From Niastella vici (GTDB lineage Bacteria > Bacteroidota > Bacteroidia > Chitinophagales > Chitinophagaceae), in the NCBI RefSeq assembly GCF_002077945.1, contig NZ_LVYD01000046.1, positions 124,001-188,000 of the forward strand: 64,000 bases of DNA. The letters run 5' to 3'. Position numbers and translations under genes: made by a program. The notes beneath the pieces are model-generated. The model saw only the letters and a program-made list of their open reading frames with translations. It made no database searches and had not been told where the DNA came from. Below are positions 63,813 through 64,000 of this stretch, in pieces. Each line of letters opens with the position of its first letter. The first letter of the stretch is position 1.

Positions 63813-64000
63813 ATGGACCTTTCCCTTTTCAAGAATGAATTACAACAGGAGCTTGCTGCCATACTGGAATACTGGATACAGCATACCAAAGATGAACAGC
63901 AGGGCGGTTTTTGCGGGCGCATCGATAATGACAATATTTGTTATGCCGATGCGCCCAAGGGAGCTGTGCTGAATGCCCGCATCCTTTGGACTTTTTCTGC
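63813..64000 (+). CDS. cellobiose/mannobiose 2-epimerase-like protein, N-terminal part
   Basis: The first 62 codons of a gene that leaves the window (MDLSLFKNELQQELAAILEY, then QQGGFCGRIDNDN and GAVLNARILWTFSA). This matches the N-terminal barrel helices of AGE-family 2-epimerases. It starts 12 bp after the phosphorylase stop, so it is in the same operon. The family epimerises the reducing-end sugar of cellobiose or mannobiose. The catalytic His residues lie outside the window. Confidence 0.88.
   Translation, partial: MDLSLFKNELQQELAAILEYWIQHTKDEQQGGFCGRIDNDNICYADAPKGAVLNARILWTFS

Overview
The window reads as chromosome of a Bacteroidota bacterium, most likely family Chitinophagaceae (Niastella/Chitinophaga-like). 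Reasons: SusC/SusD nutrient-uptake genes, many short lipoproteins with a Cys after the signal peptide, TAnnTTTG-type -7 promoter elements, giant secreted RHS proteins of the Bacteroidota type, an HU-CCDC81-like envelope protein, and many heptanucleotide repeats between genes. No rRNA, tRNA, CRISPR array, transposase or prophage was seen.

Layout. (1) 0-19 kb is ordinary chromosome: EamA exporter, small lipoprotein, S9 peptidase, a 2-oxo-acid dehydrogenase E2, cinA, PBP4-type dacB, a hot-dog thioesterase, DoxX, a TPR protein paired with an outer-membrane barrel, an HU-CCDC81-like membrane protein, a methyltransferase and a glutaminyl cyclase. (2) 19.2-40.9 kb is one tightly packed seven-gene RHS operon: an outer-membrane barrel with a helical periplasmic part, a secreted beta-sandwich protein, a lipoprotein, a 2202-residue secreted RHS-like protein, a membrane-anchored periplasmic protein, a 3105-residue RHS protein with a variable C-terminal toxin, and a small AT-rich immunity candidate followed by a terminator. 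(3) 40.9-46.9 kb is a gene-poor, decaying region: a degenerate 21-bp-periodic array, one unknown gene, a broken and an intact copy of a secreted fibre-like protein, and remnants of an ECF sigma factor and a susD gene. (4) 46.9-50.1 kb holds a GH88 / GH2 pair for uronic-acid-containing glycans, followed by a 700-bp array of 7/14-bp repeats. (5) 51.6-64 kb is a beta-mannan utilisation locus: Nudix-type and AraC regulators, SusC, SusD, an IPT/TIG surface lipoprotein, GH26 mannanase, a sodium/solute symporter, GH130 mannosylglucose phosphorylase and the start of a cellobiose-2-epimerase-like gene. This order matches the known phosphorolytic mannobiose pathway.

The most unusual observation is a shared promoter layout. 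Upstream of the RHS operon, and of both the broken and the intact fibre-like genes, lie three direct repeats (consensus ACACGnTTATTGG) spaced exactly 21 and then 20 bp. A TAnnTTTR -7 element begins exactly 42 bp after the start of the third repeat in all three cases. This suggests one activator, plausibly LytTR-like from the two-turn spacing, controlling the RHS toxin operon and the surface fibre genes together. The regulator is not in the window.

Limits: all calls were made by eye from sequence and translations. Family names rest on motif recognition, and no database search or structure prediction was run.
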